DNA of 64,000 bases from Parahaliea aestuarii (lineage in GTDB: Bacteria > Pseudomonadota > Gammaproteobacteria > Pseudomonadales > Halieaceae): contig NZ_VRYZ01000001.1 of assembly GCF_008064635.1 (NCBI RefSeq), forward strand, positions 124,001 through 188,000, given 5' to 3'. Below the pieces are notes generated by a model. The model was not told the DNA's origin, did no database searches, and saw only the letters and a list, made by a program, of their open reading frames with translations. The position numbers and the translations under genes are program-made. Within the stretch, counting starts at the first letter, position 1. Each line of letters starts with the position of its first letter. Positions 27,321 through 35,760 of this stretch are shown here, piece by piece.

Positions 27321-27953
27321 CTACTTCAGGCTCAGGTAGGAGAGAAAGACACGGCCCAGCTCGTCCGTCAGTTCGCGCTGGCTGGTAGTGCCGAAGTTGC
27401 CGGTAATGGTGTGCTGGTTGAGTGCGCCCAGCACCATGTGGGAAATGAAACGCGCGGCTTTGTCGGGCTTCGGATGATTGATTTCATCGCGATGCAGGCG
27501 CAGCACTGCCGCGGTTTTCTGTGAGACAAAATCATTGGTAACGTGAATCCGGTCGCGTACCTTGGGGTCGCGGGAGCCCTGCAGGATCAGCGCGCGCAGC
27601 ACACCGCGGCGATCCTTGTAGAGTTGAACGAAAAAACCGACCAGCCCACGGGAGACCTCTTCGAGAGACTTGTCCGCCCAGGCCTCGGGGTCGAATCTCT
27701 CATCGACGATCTTCTCGACATTCATCAGAAAGCGCTGTAATAGCAGCAGGAGAAGGCGCTCCTTGTCTTCGAGCAGGCGATAGAACGTCCCCACCGATGA
27801 ACGGGCCTCGCGAGCAATTTCGGCAACGCCGGCTTCCTCGAAGCGGTTGGCGGCAAGCAGCCCCTCGCCTGCGGCGAGAAAGCGCTCCAGTGCCTGTTGG
27901 CTGCGAGCCTGGGCAGGCATGGGCACGCTCACCAGTGGTTTGAATACATCCAT
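27321..27953 (-). CDS. TetR-family regulator
   Basis: 210 residues. N-terminal HTH: RSQQALERFLAAGEGLLAAN, then GVAEIAREARSSVGTFYRLLEDKERLLLLLL. The first helix region begins after a short lead (MDVFKPLVSVPMPAQ). The C-terminal domain (DKAARFISHMVLGALNQHTI) is typical TetR. It lies between the hydrolase/TonB genes and the exported dehydrogenase, all minus strand; two related palindromes flank it and a third perfect one (27991-28002) precedes its start. Confidence 0.85.
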   Translation of the reverse strand: MDVFKPLVSVPMPAQARSQQALERFLAAGEGLLAANRFEEAGVAEIAREARSSVGTFYRLLEDKERLLLLLLQRFLMNVEKIVDERFDPEAWADKSLEEVSRGLVGFFVQLYKDRRGVLRALILQGSRDPKVRDRIHVTNDFVSQKTAAVLRLHRDEINHPKPDKAARFISHMVLGALNQHTITGNFGTTSQRELTDELGRVFLSYLSLK

Positions 27954-27990
27954 AAATCAGAGCCCCTGAATTCAGTGCCGGATCATAGCA

Positions 27991-28002
27991 CGGTGATCAC
28001 CG
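27991..28002. promoter_or_regulatory. Perfect 12-bp palindrome upstream of tetR
   Basis: CGGTGATCACCG, 38-49 bases upstream of the TetR start at 27953. Position suggests an autoregulatory site or a site for another regulator; no second copy was found. Confidence 0.35.
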
Positions 28003-28038
28003 CACGAATGAGAACCATGGGCGGGGAAGGGGGCTGTC

Positions 28039-28060
28039 TATCGGTACTGCGATTCCGATA
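28039..28060. promoter_or_regulatory. Operator candidate B upstream of tetR
   Basis: TATCGG-N10-CCGATA at 28039-28060, with an inner 16-base core related to site A at 27229-27244 (shared CGGAAT half-site on the minus strand, same four-base centre). It lies 89-107 bases upstream of the TetR start. Confidence 0.45.
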
Positions 28061-28101
28061 CTTCCGCTGCTCAGATGCTGCCCGGCTGGGCGGGGGCCGC
28101 T

Positions 28102-29253
28102 TCAATACCCTTTCACCATATCCACCGGGTTGAGTAGCGCCTCCCCGGCCACATAGCGGCGCAAATTCTCCACCGCGATCAGGGCAGAGCGGTAACGCGC
28201 GTCACCGCCGCTGGCGGCGACGTGGGGCGTGATGATGACCCGCTCCATCTGCCACAGGGGATGATCGGCGGGTAGGGGTTCCGGGTCGGTCACATCCAGC
28301 CCGGCGCCGTAGAGCTGGCCGGATCGCAGTGCCGCCACCAGGTCGTCCGTCACTGTGCTGCCACCGCGGCCGACGCTGATGAAAATGGCGCCGGGGCGGG
28401 CGCCGGCGAAGAATGCCTTGTCGAACAGGCCGCGGGTGTCGTCGGTCAGGGGCAGGGCGTTGACGATGACGTGGGCCTGCTTCGACAGCTCGCCCAGTTC
28501 ATCGGCCAGGCCTACGTAGTCGACAAAATCGGGCCCTTCCCGGGACGAGTTGCGGGTGGCGATGACGCGCATGCCCAGGCCGTGGGCGCGTTGCGCCACT
28601 TCCGTGCCGATACCGCCGAGGCCGACCACCAGCAGGGTCTTGCCGGCCAGTTCGCCAAAGCGCTCCTGACCGGTGATGTTGGGGTCCCAGTCACTGGCAA
28701 GCTGGGCTTTCTGGTAGGCGGGCAGGGCGCGGGCAATGCTCATCAGCATGGCGATGCTGTGTTCCGCGATCGTCGGCCCGGACAGGCGCTTGCTGTTGCT
28801 GAATACGCGGTTCTTGAACAGGGCCTCGTCGGCGCCCGAGCAGCGATCCACGCCCACCGTGTAGCTGTGCAGCCAGAACAGTTCCTCAGCGGCCTGCAGG
28901 GTCGCGGCGGTGCAGAAGCCGATCACAGCGTCGGCGCCCTCCAGCAGGGCCGTGTCCACCTGCCAGCCGCCGGAGCGGTCCAGCACCAGTTCCACATCGC
29001 CCGCGGCCTCCCGCAGGCGCTGTTCCATATTGGGCAGGGCGTCGGCAAAGAACGACGGCAGTGCCACAACGACCTTCCCGGGTTGCCAGCCTGCCATTTC
29101 GCGCAGCGGCTGTGCAGCGGTCGTCAGCCCCTGGGTCGCAATCACTTTCGCGACTTCGTCTTCGGCGGTGCTGGCGGCCGCAGGGACGGCGAGATTGACG
29201 TACAGGGCGAGCAGGGCGCTGACACCCGGCAACAGGCGGTGAACGTGGCGCAT
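28102..29253 (-). CDS. Exported D-isomer-specific 2-hydroxyacid dehydrogenase
   Basis: 383 residues from ATG 29253, supported by CGGAG eight bases upstream; a frame opening at 29304 lacks one. The start encodes a convincing signal peptide (MRHVHRLLPGVSALLALYVN followed by LAVPAAAS). The enzyme part is a complete D-2-hydroxyacid dehydrogenase: Rossmann loop VVGLGGIG (about 209-216), catalytic Arg in SVGRGGSTV, Glu in DVTDPEPLP and His in ITPHVAAS. These enzymes use NAD(P)H, which is normally cytoplasmic, so export is unusual. An internal Met (MAGWQPGK) could give a cytoplasmic form but has no ribosome binding site. It is divergent from the exported amidohydrolase gene. Confidence 0.82.
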   Translation of the reverse strand: MRHVHRLLPGVSALLALYVNLAVPAAASTAEDEVAKVIATQGLTTAAQPLREMAGWQPGKVVVALPSFFADALPNMEQRLREAAGDVELVLDRSGGWQVDTALLEGADAVIGFCTAATLQAAEELFWLHSYTVGVDRCSGADEALFKNRVFSNSKRLSGPTIAEHSIAMLMSIARALPAYQKAQLASDWDPNITGQERFGELAGKTLLVVGLGGIGTEVAQRAHGLGMRVIATRNSSREGPDFVDYVGLADELGELSKQAHVIVNALPLTDDTRGLFDKAFFAGARPGAIFISVGRGGSTVTDDLVAALRSGQLYGAGLDVTDPEPLPADHPLWQMERVIITPHVAASGGDARYRSALIAVENLRRYVAGEALLNPVDMVKGY

Positions 29254-29366
29254 CGTGAAAACTCCGTAATTTCGGGCAGTGCGGAGCCACAAGCATAGGC
29301 GCACATTGCCGCTTCTGCGAGGGGCGGTGCTATAGTCAGTCCCCAGAAGCCCGCGGGAAAATCACT

Positions 29367-31007
29367 ATGAAATACCACTTTGCCCCTCTACTTGCCGTTG
29401 CCTTTGCCGGCCTCATGCCTTTTGCAGTCCAGGCGGATGCTGTAACGCCGGGCGAGGAGGCCATCAGTACCGTGCTGTCCCGGGGCATGGCGCCGCCGCG
29501 CATGGCACCCCCGCGAGGGGATGAAAGCGAAGGGCCCTTCGAGCGACTGGTTATTGCCAATGCCTTCCTGGTGGACGGCACCGGTGCGCCGCCGCGCGGC
29601 CCGGTCAGCATTGTGATCGAGAACGACCGCATCGCCGATATTCGCGGTGGCGGCACCGCCGGCATCCACGGCAGCGACAACCCCTGGGGGCCGGGCACCC
29701 GGGTGATCGACGCCAGCGGCCAGTATGTGCTGCCGGGCCTGATCGACGCTCACGCCCACCTCGGCACACCCTCCCACGCGGCGGCCGGCTCCCTGACCGA
29801 CCCGGAGTACGTACTCAAGCTGTGGCTGGCCCACGGAGTGACCACGGTGCGCGATGTCGGCGCCATGATGGGCCTGGGCTGGACGGTGGAGCACAAGCAG
29901 CGCAGCGCGAAGGGGGAGATCAGCGCCCCGCGCATGGTGGTGCACTCCATGTTCCCGGAGAGCATGCCGTCGCCGGATGCGGCGCGTAAATGGGTGCGCG
30001 CGGTGAACAAGCGCGGCGCAGACGGGGTGAAATTCCTCGGCGCATCTCCGGCCCTGATCGAGGCGGCCATGGACGAGGCGCAAAAGCTGGACATGAAAAC
30101 CGCCTATCACCATGCCCAGCTGTCGGTGACCGGCACCAATGTGCTCGACAGCGCGCGCATGGGTCTGGACAGCATGGAACACTGGTACGGCCTGCCCGAG
30201 GCGATGTTCGAGGATCGCGTCATCCAGGACTACCCCTACGACTACAACTACAGCAATGAGCAGGATCGCTTCGGTGAGGCGGGCCGGCTGTGGCTGCAGG
30301 CGGCGCCTCCCGGCTCGGAGCGCTGGCAGGCGACTATCGACGAGCTGATCTCCCTCGACTTCACTCTCGATCCCACCTTCACCATTTACGAGGCCGCCCG
30401 GGATGTGATGCGCGCGCGCAATGCGCCCTGGCATGGCGACTACACCATGCCCTACATCATGCGCGCCTTCGAACCCAGCCCCGAAGTGCACGGCTCCTTC
30501 TTCTTCGACTGGACCACCGCCGATGAAGTGGCCTGGAAGCGCAACTACCAGCGCTGGATGCAGTTCGTGAACGACTACAAGAACGCCGGTGGCCGGGTAA
30601 CAGTGGGTTCAGACGCGGGCTTTATCTACAAGATCTACGGTTTTGCCTACGTGCGGGAACTGGAACTGTTGCAGGAGGCAGGCTTCCACCCGCTGGAAGT
30701 GCTGAAGTCCGCGACCCTGAATGGCGCCGAGCTGCTGGGCATGGCCGACGAGATCGGCAGCGTGGAGATCGGCAAGAAGGCGGACCTGGTGATCGTCAAT
30801 GAGAACCCCGTCGCCAACTTCAAGGTGCTCTACGGCACCGGCCACCTGAAACTCGATCAGGACAGCCACACCCTCAAGCGCACGGAAGGCATCCGCTATG
30901 TGATTCGCGACGGCATTGTGTTCGACAAGGACAAGTTGCTGGAAGACGTACGCGAACTGGTTGCCGCGCAAAAAGCCGCGGAAAAGACGGCGGGTACCGG
31001 CCCCTGA
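29367..31007 (+). CDS. Exported amidohydrolase
   Basis: 546 residues with signal peptide (MKYHFAPLLAVAFAGLMPFA, then VQADA). Amidohydrolase superfamily motifs: RLVIANAFLVDGTGAPPRGP, VLPGLIDAHAHLG (His129, His131), GVKFLGAS (possible carboxylated Lys), TAYHHAQ and SMEHWYG (His), TVGSDAGF (Asp), and the closing GSVEIGKKADLVIVNENP. It is of the imidazolonepropionase/prolidase-like branch often found as periplasmic peptidases or cyclic-amide hydrolases. It starts 113 bases from the divergent exported dehydrogenase and shares its promoter region; both may act on one periplasmic substrate (inference). Confidence 0.85.
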   Translation: MKYHFAPLLAVAFAGLMPFAVQADAVTPGEEAISTVLSRGMAPPRMAPPRGDESEGPFERLVIANAFLVDGTGAPPRGPVSIVIENDRIADIRGGGTAGIHGSDNPWGPGTRVIDASGQYVLPGLIDAHAHLGTPSHAAAGSLTDPEYVLKLWLAHGVTTVRDVGAMMGLGWTVEHKQRSAKGEISAPRMVVHSMFPESMPSPDAARKWVRAVNKRGADGVKFLGASPALIEAAMDEAQKLDMKTAYHHAQLSVTGTNVLDSARMGLDSMEHWYGLPEAMFEDRVIQDYPYDYNYSNEQDRFGEAGRLWLQAAPPGSERWQATIDELISLDFTLDPTFTIYEAARDVMRARNAPWHGDYTMPYIMRAFEPSPEVHGSFFFDWTTADEVAWKRNYQRWMQFVNDYKNAGGRVTVGSDAGFIYKIYGFAYVRELELLQEAGFHPLEVLKSATLNGAELLGMADEIGSVEIGKKADLVIVNENPVANFKVLYGTGHLKLDQDSHTLKRTEGIRYVIRDGIVFDKDKLLEDVRELVAAQKAAEKTAGTGP

Positions 31008-31023
31008 GCCTGGGCTCAGGGCC
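30999..31023. terminator. Hairpin between convergent genes
   Basis: Stem around CCTGAGCC / GGCTCAGG (31002-31020) extended by GGCCC/GGGCC with one bulge, spanning the amidohydrolase stop. No T-run, so it may work as a bidirectional or weak terminator between the converging amidohydrolase and SDR genes. Confidence 0.45.
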
Positions 31024-31049
31024 GGCCCGCCGAAAGAGGGAAGGGTTTC

Positions 31050-31898
31050 TCAGGCGGGAAAGGGTTTGCCCGCCGTGATTGCCGCCAGGGCATCCTCGCC
31101 GAAGGCGGCCGCCAGTGCCTCGGTCATGTCAGGGTGGCGGCGCAGGCCCTGGCCGCCATCGATGTTGTAGCACTGCCCGGTCACCCAACTGGACTCTGGT
31201 CCGGCCAGGTAGCGCACGCCCTCGGCGATATCCTCGCCCTCGCCAGTGCGCCCCAGGGGTATTTGCTCATTAAAGGCTGCCATGGTGCCCGCGCTGGCGA
31301 ACATGGGGCCGGTGGCCTCGCTGCGGGTCAGCCCCGGGCGCACCGCGTTGATGCGGATGCCGGCGCTGGCCAGTTCGTCCGCCGCGGAGCGGATCAGGCC
31401 TTCCAGCCCGGCCTTGCCGGCGCAGTAGGCCGACAGCCAGGGGAAGGGCATGGCCGCGGTAGTGGACGAGATACAGACGATGGAACCGCCCCGGTCCATC
31501 AGCGGCGCGCAGTGGCGGATGGCCAGGAATGCCGAGCCGATGTTGAGCTCTAGCTCCCGCATCAGGCCCTCCAGCGATTGCATCATTAACGGCATGAAGC
31601 CGCCGCCGCCAACCGTGGGCACCACGATGTCCAGACGCTGGCGCAGGTCGAAGGCCTGTTGCGCCGCGCGCACAGTGTCCGCTTCCTGCAGGGCATCGCC
31701 GACACAGAGGGCGACCTCGGCCTCGGGGTATCTGTCCAGAATGGCCGCCCGGGCCTGTTCCAGCTTGTCCTGGCGCCGGCCCATCAGGGTTACGGCCGCG
31801 CCGTCCTCCGCCAGGCGCGCGGCACAGGCGGCGCCGATGCCGCCGGCGCCCCCCGTAACCAGGGCCGACTGGCCCTTCAGTGCTTGCAGGTCTGCCAT
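31050..31898 (-). CDS. SDR-family oxidoreductase
   Basis: 282 residues, AGGAGCCTGCTC before the ATG. Motifs: ALVTGGAGGIGAACA (cofactor loop), VALCVGDALQEAD, IVPTVGGGGF where the usual NNAG is replaced, ISSTTAAMPFPWLSAYCAGKAGLEGL (Ser, Tyr-x3-Lys) and GQCYNIDGGQGLRR. Classical NAD(P)-dependent alcohol/ketone oxidoreductase. It lies 11 bases downstream of the TonB receptor gene on the same strand, so the two are probably one transcript and the SDR may process the imported compound. Confidence 0.87.
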   Translation of the reverse strand: MADLQALKGQSALVTGGAGGIGAACAARLAEDGAAVTLMGRRQDKLEQARAAILDRYPEAEVALCVGDALQEADTVRAAQQAFDLRQRLDIVVPTVGGGGFMPLMMQSLEGLMRELELNIGSAFLAIRHCAPLMDRGGSIVCISSTTAAMPFPWLSAYCAGKAGLEGLIRSAADELASAGIRINAVRPGLTRSEATGPMFASAGTMAAFNEQIPLGRTGEGEDIAEGVRYLAGPESSWVTGQCYNIDGGQGLRRHPDMTEALAAAFGEDALAAITAGKPFPA

Positions 31899-31909
31899 GA
31901 GCAGGCTCC

Positions 31910-34405
31910 TCAGAAGCGGTAGTCGAGATCGAAACCGTACATCCGCGGCGGGTTATAGACCACACCGGCAAAGCCCACTGACTCAAATGCGCCGATACCA
32001 CTCTGGCGATAGAACTCGTCGGTCAGGTTCTTGCCCCAGAGGGTGGCGGTGAGATTGCCGGCTTCACCCAGGCTGATGTCGGACAGGATCATCCGCGCGT
32101 TGACCAGGGTGAAGGGGTCGTTCTCAACAAAGTCATTGAAGCGGTTTTCAATCGTGCCGTAGGTGTAGCTGTCGCTGTAGGCCACATCCACCCGGGCACT
32201 GAGCTGGCCGAAACCGAAGTAGGGGAAATCGTACTGTACGCCGGCGGAAGCAGTGTTTTCCGGGGCGTTGGCGAAGACACCGCGGTCGCTGACGTCGCAG
32301 GTGGTGCCCGGCGCGCCGCAGAACTGGCCGGTGGGATCAAAGAAGGAGTACTCGTCGTACTCCGGATCCAGGTAGCCGTAGCTGACGTTCAGGGTCAGGC
32401 CTTCCATCGGGATGGCAATCAGCTCGAGTTCCAGGCCCTGGTAGCTGGCCGCCGCCGCGTTCTGCACCGTACTTTCAGCACCGGTGGCAGTGGGCACGAA
32501 CTGGGTCACCTGCTTGTCGTCGTACTCGCTGTAGAACACCGCGCCATTCAGGCGCAGGCGGTTTTCCAGCCACTGGGACTTGATCCCCAGTTCATAGGAG
32601 GTCAGGGTTTCCGCATCGAAGGGCCGCTGGTTGGCGATGGAGGTGCGCGACAGGAAGCCGCCCGCCTTGTAGCCAGTGGCGATACGGAAGTAGCCGGTCA
32701 TGTCCATGTTGAAGGCGTAGTCGAAGGTCAGGCTGCCGCTGGTGTTGTCGAAGTTCTCGTCGAAACTCTGGGAGGCGGCAATACCGTTCACGCTCTCGTC
32801 GATAGTGATTTCGCGTTCGTCCTCGGTGTAGCGCAGGCCAACGGTGACGTCGAGCCGGTCGTCCAGGGCCGCCGGGGTCCAGGTGAGCTGGCCGAAAGCC
32901 GCCCACGCCGAGTTGTCGGTGTCGTAGCTGCGGGCGGTGCCGAAGCTGCCGAACAGGAAAGCGGTCTGCTCGCGGGTGACCTCGGTGGCCTCTTCGTTGA
33001 AGTAGTACAGGCCCGCCAGGTACTGGAACTGGCCCACGTCGCCGAGGAACTGGATTTCCTGGGAGAACTGCTCGTGGGACTTGCGGTTGGGCGCGCCCGC
33101 GGCGAACAGCGTAACCACACCACCGCCGCTGGCGCTCAGGTCCAGGAAGCCGCCGCCGGACAGGCCGGTGCGGTGACGCAATTCCATCTCGCGGTAGCCG
33201 GTGAGGGACTTCACGGTGAGGAAGTCGGTGATATCCCAGGCGGCGGTCAGGCTATGGCCCTGGATATCCATGTCTTCCTGGCCGGCGTAGGGAATGTTCA
33301 GGGCGTCCTTGCGGTCCTCGTCCGCTGCGGCCGCGGCATTGCCATACACGCCGAGGAAGGTGCCGAGCTGGGCCTGGGCCGGGCTGGCGCCGCCGAAGGC
33401 GGGGTTGGCCGTATTGGCGAAGGCCACGCAGGAGGGGTCGGTCGAGCAGGCGCCGGACACGGGCTGGTTGCCGAAGGCGGCGTAGGTGCCCAGCAGTACC
33501 GAGTCGGCGATGCCGCCGTCGTTGGCGCCGGGGCCGAAGCTCAGGCTGGGGTCAAAATTCGCGCCAAACACAGAGGCTGGTACCGCCTCTGCGCGGGTCA
33601 GCTGGAAAGCTGCCGGGGTGCCGGTGCCCTTGGTGCCGTCGTAGCTGTAGTCAAAGCTCAGGGTGTCTGTGGGGGTCCAGTTCAGGGCTACGTGCCAGGC
33701 GTCGTTGTCCTGCTCGCCGAAGTCATCGGCTTTGCCCTGCTGGAAGTTGGTGGTTTCGTTGTCGACCCAGCCGCCCCGGGTGTCGTAGAGGTAGGACAGC
33801 TTGGCGGAAATACCGGCAAATTCCGGCAGGTCGACAATGGTGTGGGCTTTGAGGCGGTCGTAGTTGCCCAGGCTCAGGTTTTGCTGGAACTCGAATTCGC
33901 CGCTGGGCTTGGCGGTGACGATGTTGATGGCGCCGCCGGTGCTGTTGCGGCCGTACAGGGTGCCCTGGGGGCCGCGCAGTACTTCGATGCGCTCCAGGTC
34001 CACCACGTCAAAGGCCAGGCCGTTGTTGCGGGCCATGTAGATGCCGTCCATGTACACGCCGACGGCGGGGTCCACACTCATCGAGGGCTCCGGTTCGGTG
34101 ATGCCGCGGATGGAGAAGTTCACTGTAGCGTTGGAGGCGGACTGGCGGTGCATGGACATATTGGGGGTGAAGTGGGTGACGTCGGTCACCTGCTCGATGC
34201 CCATGCTTTCGATGGCGGCCGGGGAAAAGGCGGAAATGGCGATGGGCGCATCCTGCAGGGATTCCTCGCGCTTCTGTGCGGTGACGACGACCTCTTCCAG
34301 GGCGGTGGCGCGGTTGCCGTCCTGGGCCAGTGCGGGCGCGCTGGCCAGCGCCACGGCCAGGGCCAGGGTGGATGGAGCAAAAACGGGTTTGGCGGAATGA
34401 ATCAT
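31910..34405 (-). CDS. TonB-dependent outer membrane receptor (LuxR-linked)
   Basis: 831 residues, AGAGGTAAGCC before the ATG. Signal peptide (VFAPSTLALAVALASAPALAQ), TonB-box-like EEVVVTAQKREESLQDAP, plug with RIEVLRGPQGTLYGRNSTGG and long barrel ending YGFDLDYRF. It precedes the SDR and follows the LuxR-type regulator gene on the same strand. Its promoter region contains a palindromic motif repeated at the monooxygenase/acetolactate-synthase promoter. Substrate unknown; the receptor type is common in bacteria that take up hydrophobic or plant/algal compounds. Confidence 0.93.
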   Translation of the reverse strand: MIHSAKPVFAPSTLALAVALASAPALAQDGNRATALEEVVVTAQKREESLQDAPIAISAFSPAAIESMGIEQVTDVTHFTPNMSMHRQSASNATVNFSIRGITEPEPSMSVDPAVGVYMDGIYMARNNGLAFDVVDLERIEVLRGPQGTLYGRNSTGGAINIVTAKPSGEFEFQQNLSLGNYDRLKAHTIVDLPEFAGISAKLSYLYDTRGGWVDNETTNFQQGKADDFGEQDNDAWHVALNWTPTDTLSFDYSYDGTKGTGTPAAFQLTRAEAVPASVFGANFDPSLSFGPGANDGGIADSVLLGTYAAFGNQPVSGACSTDPSCVAFANTANPAFGGASPAQAQLGTFLGVYGNAAAAADEDRKDALNIPYAGQEDMDIQGHSLTAAWDITDFLTVKSLTGYREMELRHRTGLSGGGFLDLSASGGGVVTLFAAGAPNRKSHEQFSQEIQFLGDVGQFQYLAGLYYFNEEATEVTREQTAFLFGSFGTARSYDTDNSAWAAFGQLTWTPAALDDRLDVTVGLRYTEDEREITIDESVNGIAASQSFDENFDNTSGSLTFDYAFNMDMTGYFRIATGYKAGGFLSRTSIANQRPFDAETLTSYELGIKSQWLENRLRLNGAVFYSEYDDKQVTQFVPTATGAESTVQNAAAASYQGLELELIAIPMEGLTLNVSYGYLDPEYDEYSFFDPTGQFCGAPGTTCDVSDRGVFANAPENTASAGVQYDFPYFGFGQLSARVDVAYSDSYTYGTIENRFNDFVENDPFTLVNARMILSDISLGEAGNLTATLWGKNLTDEFYRQSGIGAFESVGFAGVVYNPPRMYGFDLDYRF

Positions 34406-34466
34406 GGCTTACCTCTGAGTATTGTTATCGTGCGGCGGCAGAGGCTAGGTGGTGGGGTGGGGCGAC

Positions 34467-34492
34467 CTCATCACTCAAATGGATGATATGGA
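34467..34492. promoter_or_regulatory. Operator-like motif, copy 1 (TonB receptor promoter)
   Basis: TCATC-N9-GATGA dyad with central CAAAT and a trailing GGA. It matches copy 2 at 37812-37837 at 18 of 26 positions. It lies 62-87 bases upstream of the receptor ATG and downstream of the LuxR stop, so it probably controls the receptor-SDR transcript. Confidence 0.5.
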
Positions 34493-34529
34493 GATGTCCC
34501 GAGGGCGAGAGGGCTGTGCGGTTGAATAG

Positions 34530-35687
34530 TTAGCCCAGCCCGGCGACGCTGCGCAGCACCAGACTGACCAGGGCCGACTGCTGGTTGACGCCGCTTTTCT
34601 GGAAGGCGCCGCGCAAATGGGTGCGCAGGGTATTGCGGCTGACGCAGCGTTCCTCGGCGATCTGCTCCAGACTCATACCGTTGGCCAGGGAGATGGCGAG
34701 CTGGGCTTCGCTGGGAGTGAAGTCGAAGAGCTGCTGCAGGATGCCCTGTTGTTCGGGGCTGAGAATTTCCGGCGTGCTGATGTACACCGCGATGCGCGGG
34801 CCATCGGCACTGGCTTCCGCCGGTATCAGGTCTGGCGGCAGCAGCCCGGCTTCGGCGCCCGCGGGCAGTGGTTTGAGCAGCAGGTAGAGACCGCTGTTGG
34901 GGCTCTCGGTTTCCATGCGCAGGGCCGGCGCCAGGGTTGGGCTGTTTTCCGGCGTGCCGGCGCACTCGGCAAGCAGCGCCTGCAGGCGCTGCTGATCGCC
35001 GCTGCGTCGGGCCGCGAGCCGGCCCTGGCGCTCAGCGATCAGTTCGCTGCTGGACAGCAGGGCCCGGGCTACCGGGTTGCAGTGAAGGATGCGGCCGCCG
35101 GCATCCAGCAGAATGGTCGCTATTTCCAGCCGGCTGGCGATGCCGTCATAAATGCCGAGTTCAAAGCCCTGCTGCCGGGTCTGGTCGAGCCAGCTCTGCA
35201 GCTGTCGCAGGTGGGGGGCCAGCAGGTTGAACAGCGCTTTTTCCTGCTCTCCGAAGGGCGCGGCCCGCTCGCTGCGGATCGCCCGCAAAAACAGCGCCGG
35301 CCTGCCGTCGCGGGGAATATCGATACCGAGAATCTGCACCAGGTCTGTCGGTTGCATGAACTCGCGGTAGAACGCGGTCTGGCGCAGCTGCTCCGGTGAC
35401 AGCACTTCCGACAGGGTAATGGCCTCGCCGTCCGGCAGATTGACGAAGGGGTCGAGGGCGGAGAAGTCATTGGCGTACTGCAGGCGGTGCTCACGGTCGA
35501 AGTCTGCTCCGCCGATGAACACCACGCCCGGATCCCCCGGGCGGGGACGGGCCAGGTTCAGTACGGTGAGCCGGGAACCGGTGAGCTCGCACAGCTGGTT
35601 GAGGAAGAGCGCCCAGGGGGCGTCTTCCCGCGCTCCGTTATAGAGCGCTTCCAGCAGGGTGTTGTAGGTATCCAGCGACAGGGTCAT
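34530..35687 (-). CDS. LuxR-family transcriptional regulator
   Basis: 385 residues from ATG 35687; a frame from 35729 adds an unlikely leader. The C-terminal 65 residues form a LuxR HTH: FDFTPSEAQLAISLANGMSL and EQIAEERCVSRNTLRTHLRG. The N-terminal 300 residues include a PAS-like part (ATILLDAGGRILHCNPVARALL, about 205-230), suggesting small-ligand sensing. No phospho-acceptor receiver or AHL-binding hallmark is evident. It stands between the TonB receptor and the monooxygenase, and the repeated dyads near both are its best candidate targets. Confidence 0.87.
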   Translation of the reverse strand: MTLSLDTYNTLLEALYNGAREDAPWALFLNQLCELTGSRLTVLNLARPRPGDPGVVFIGGADFDREHRLQYANDFSALDPFVNLPDGEAITLSEVLSPEQLRQTAFYREFMQPTDLVQILGIDIPRDGRPALFLRAIRSERAAPFGEQEKALFNLLAPHLRQLQSWLDQTRQQGFELGIYDGIASRLEIATILLDAGGRILHCNPVARALLSSSELIAERQGRLAARRSGDQQRLQALLAECAGTPENSPTLAPALRMETESPNSGLYLLLKPLPAGAEAGLLPPDLIPAEASADGPRIAVYISTPEILSPEQQGILQQLFDFTPSEAQLAISLANGMSLEQIAEERCVSRNTLRTHLRGAFQKSGVNQQSALVSLVLRSVAGLG

Positions 35688-35760
35688 GGCAAAGGGTGGC
35701 TTCCACAGGGGGCGCGCCAACGCTACCACGATCCGCCGCTGGCTTCACGAGGGGCAGGCC

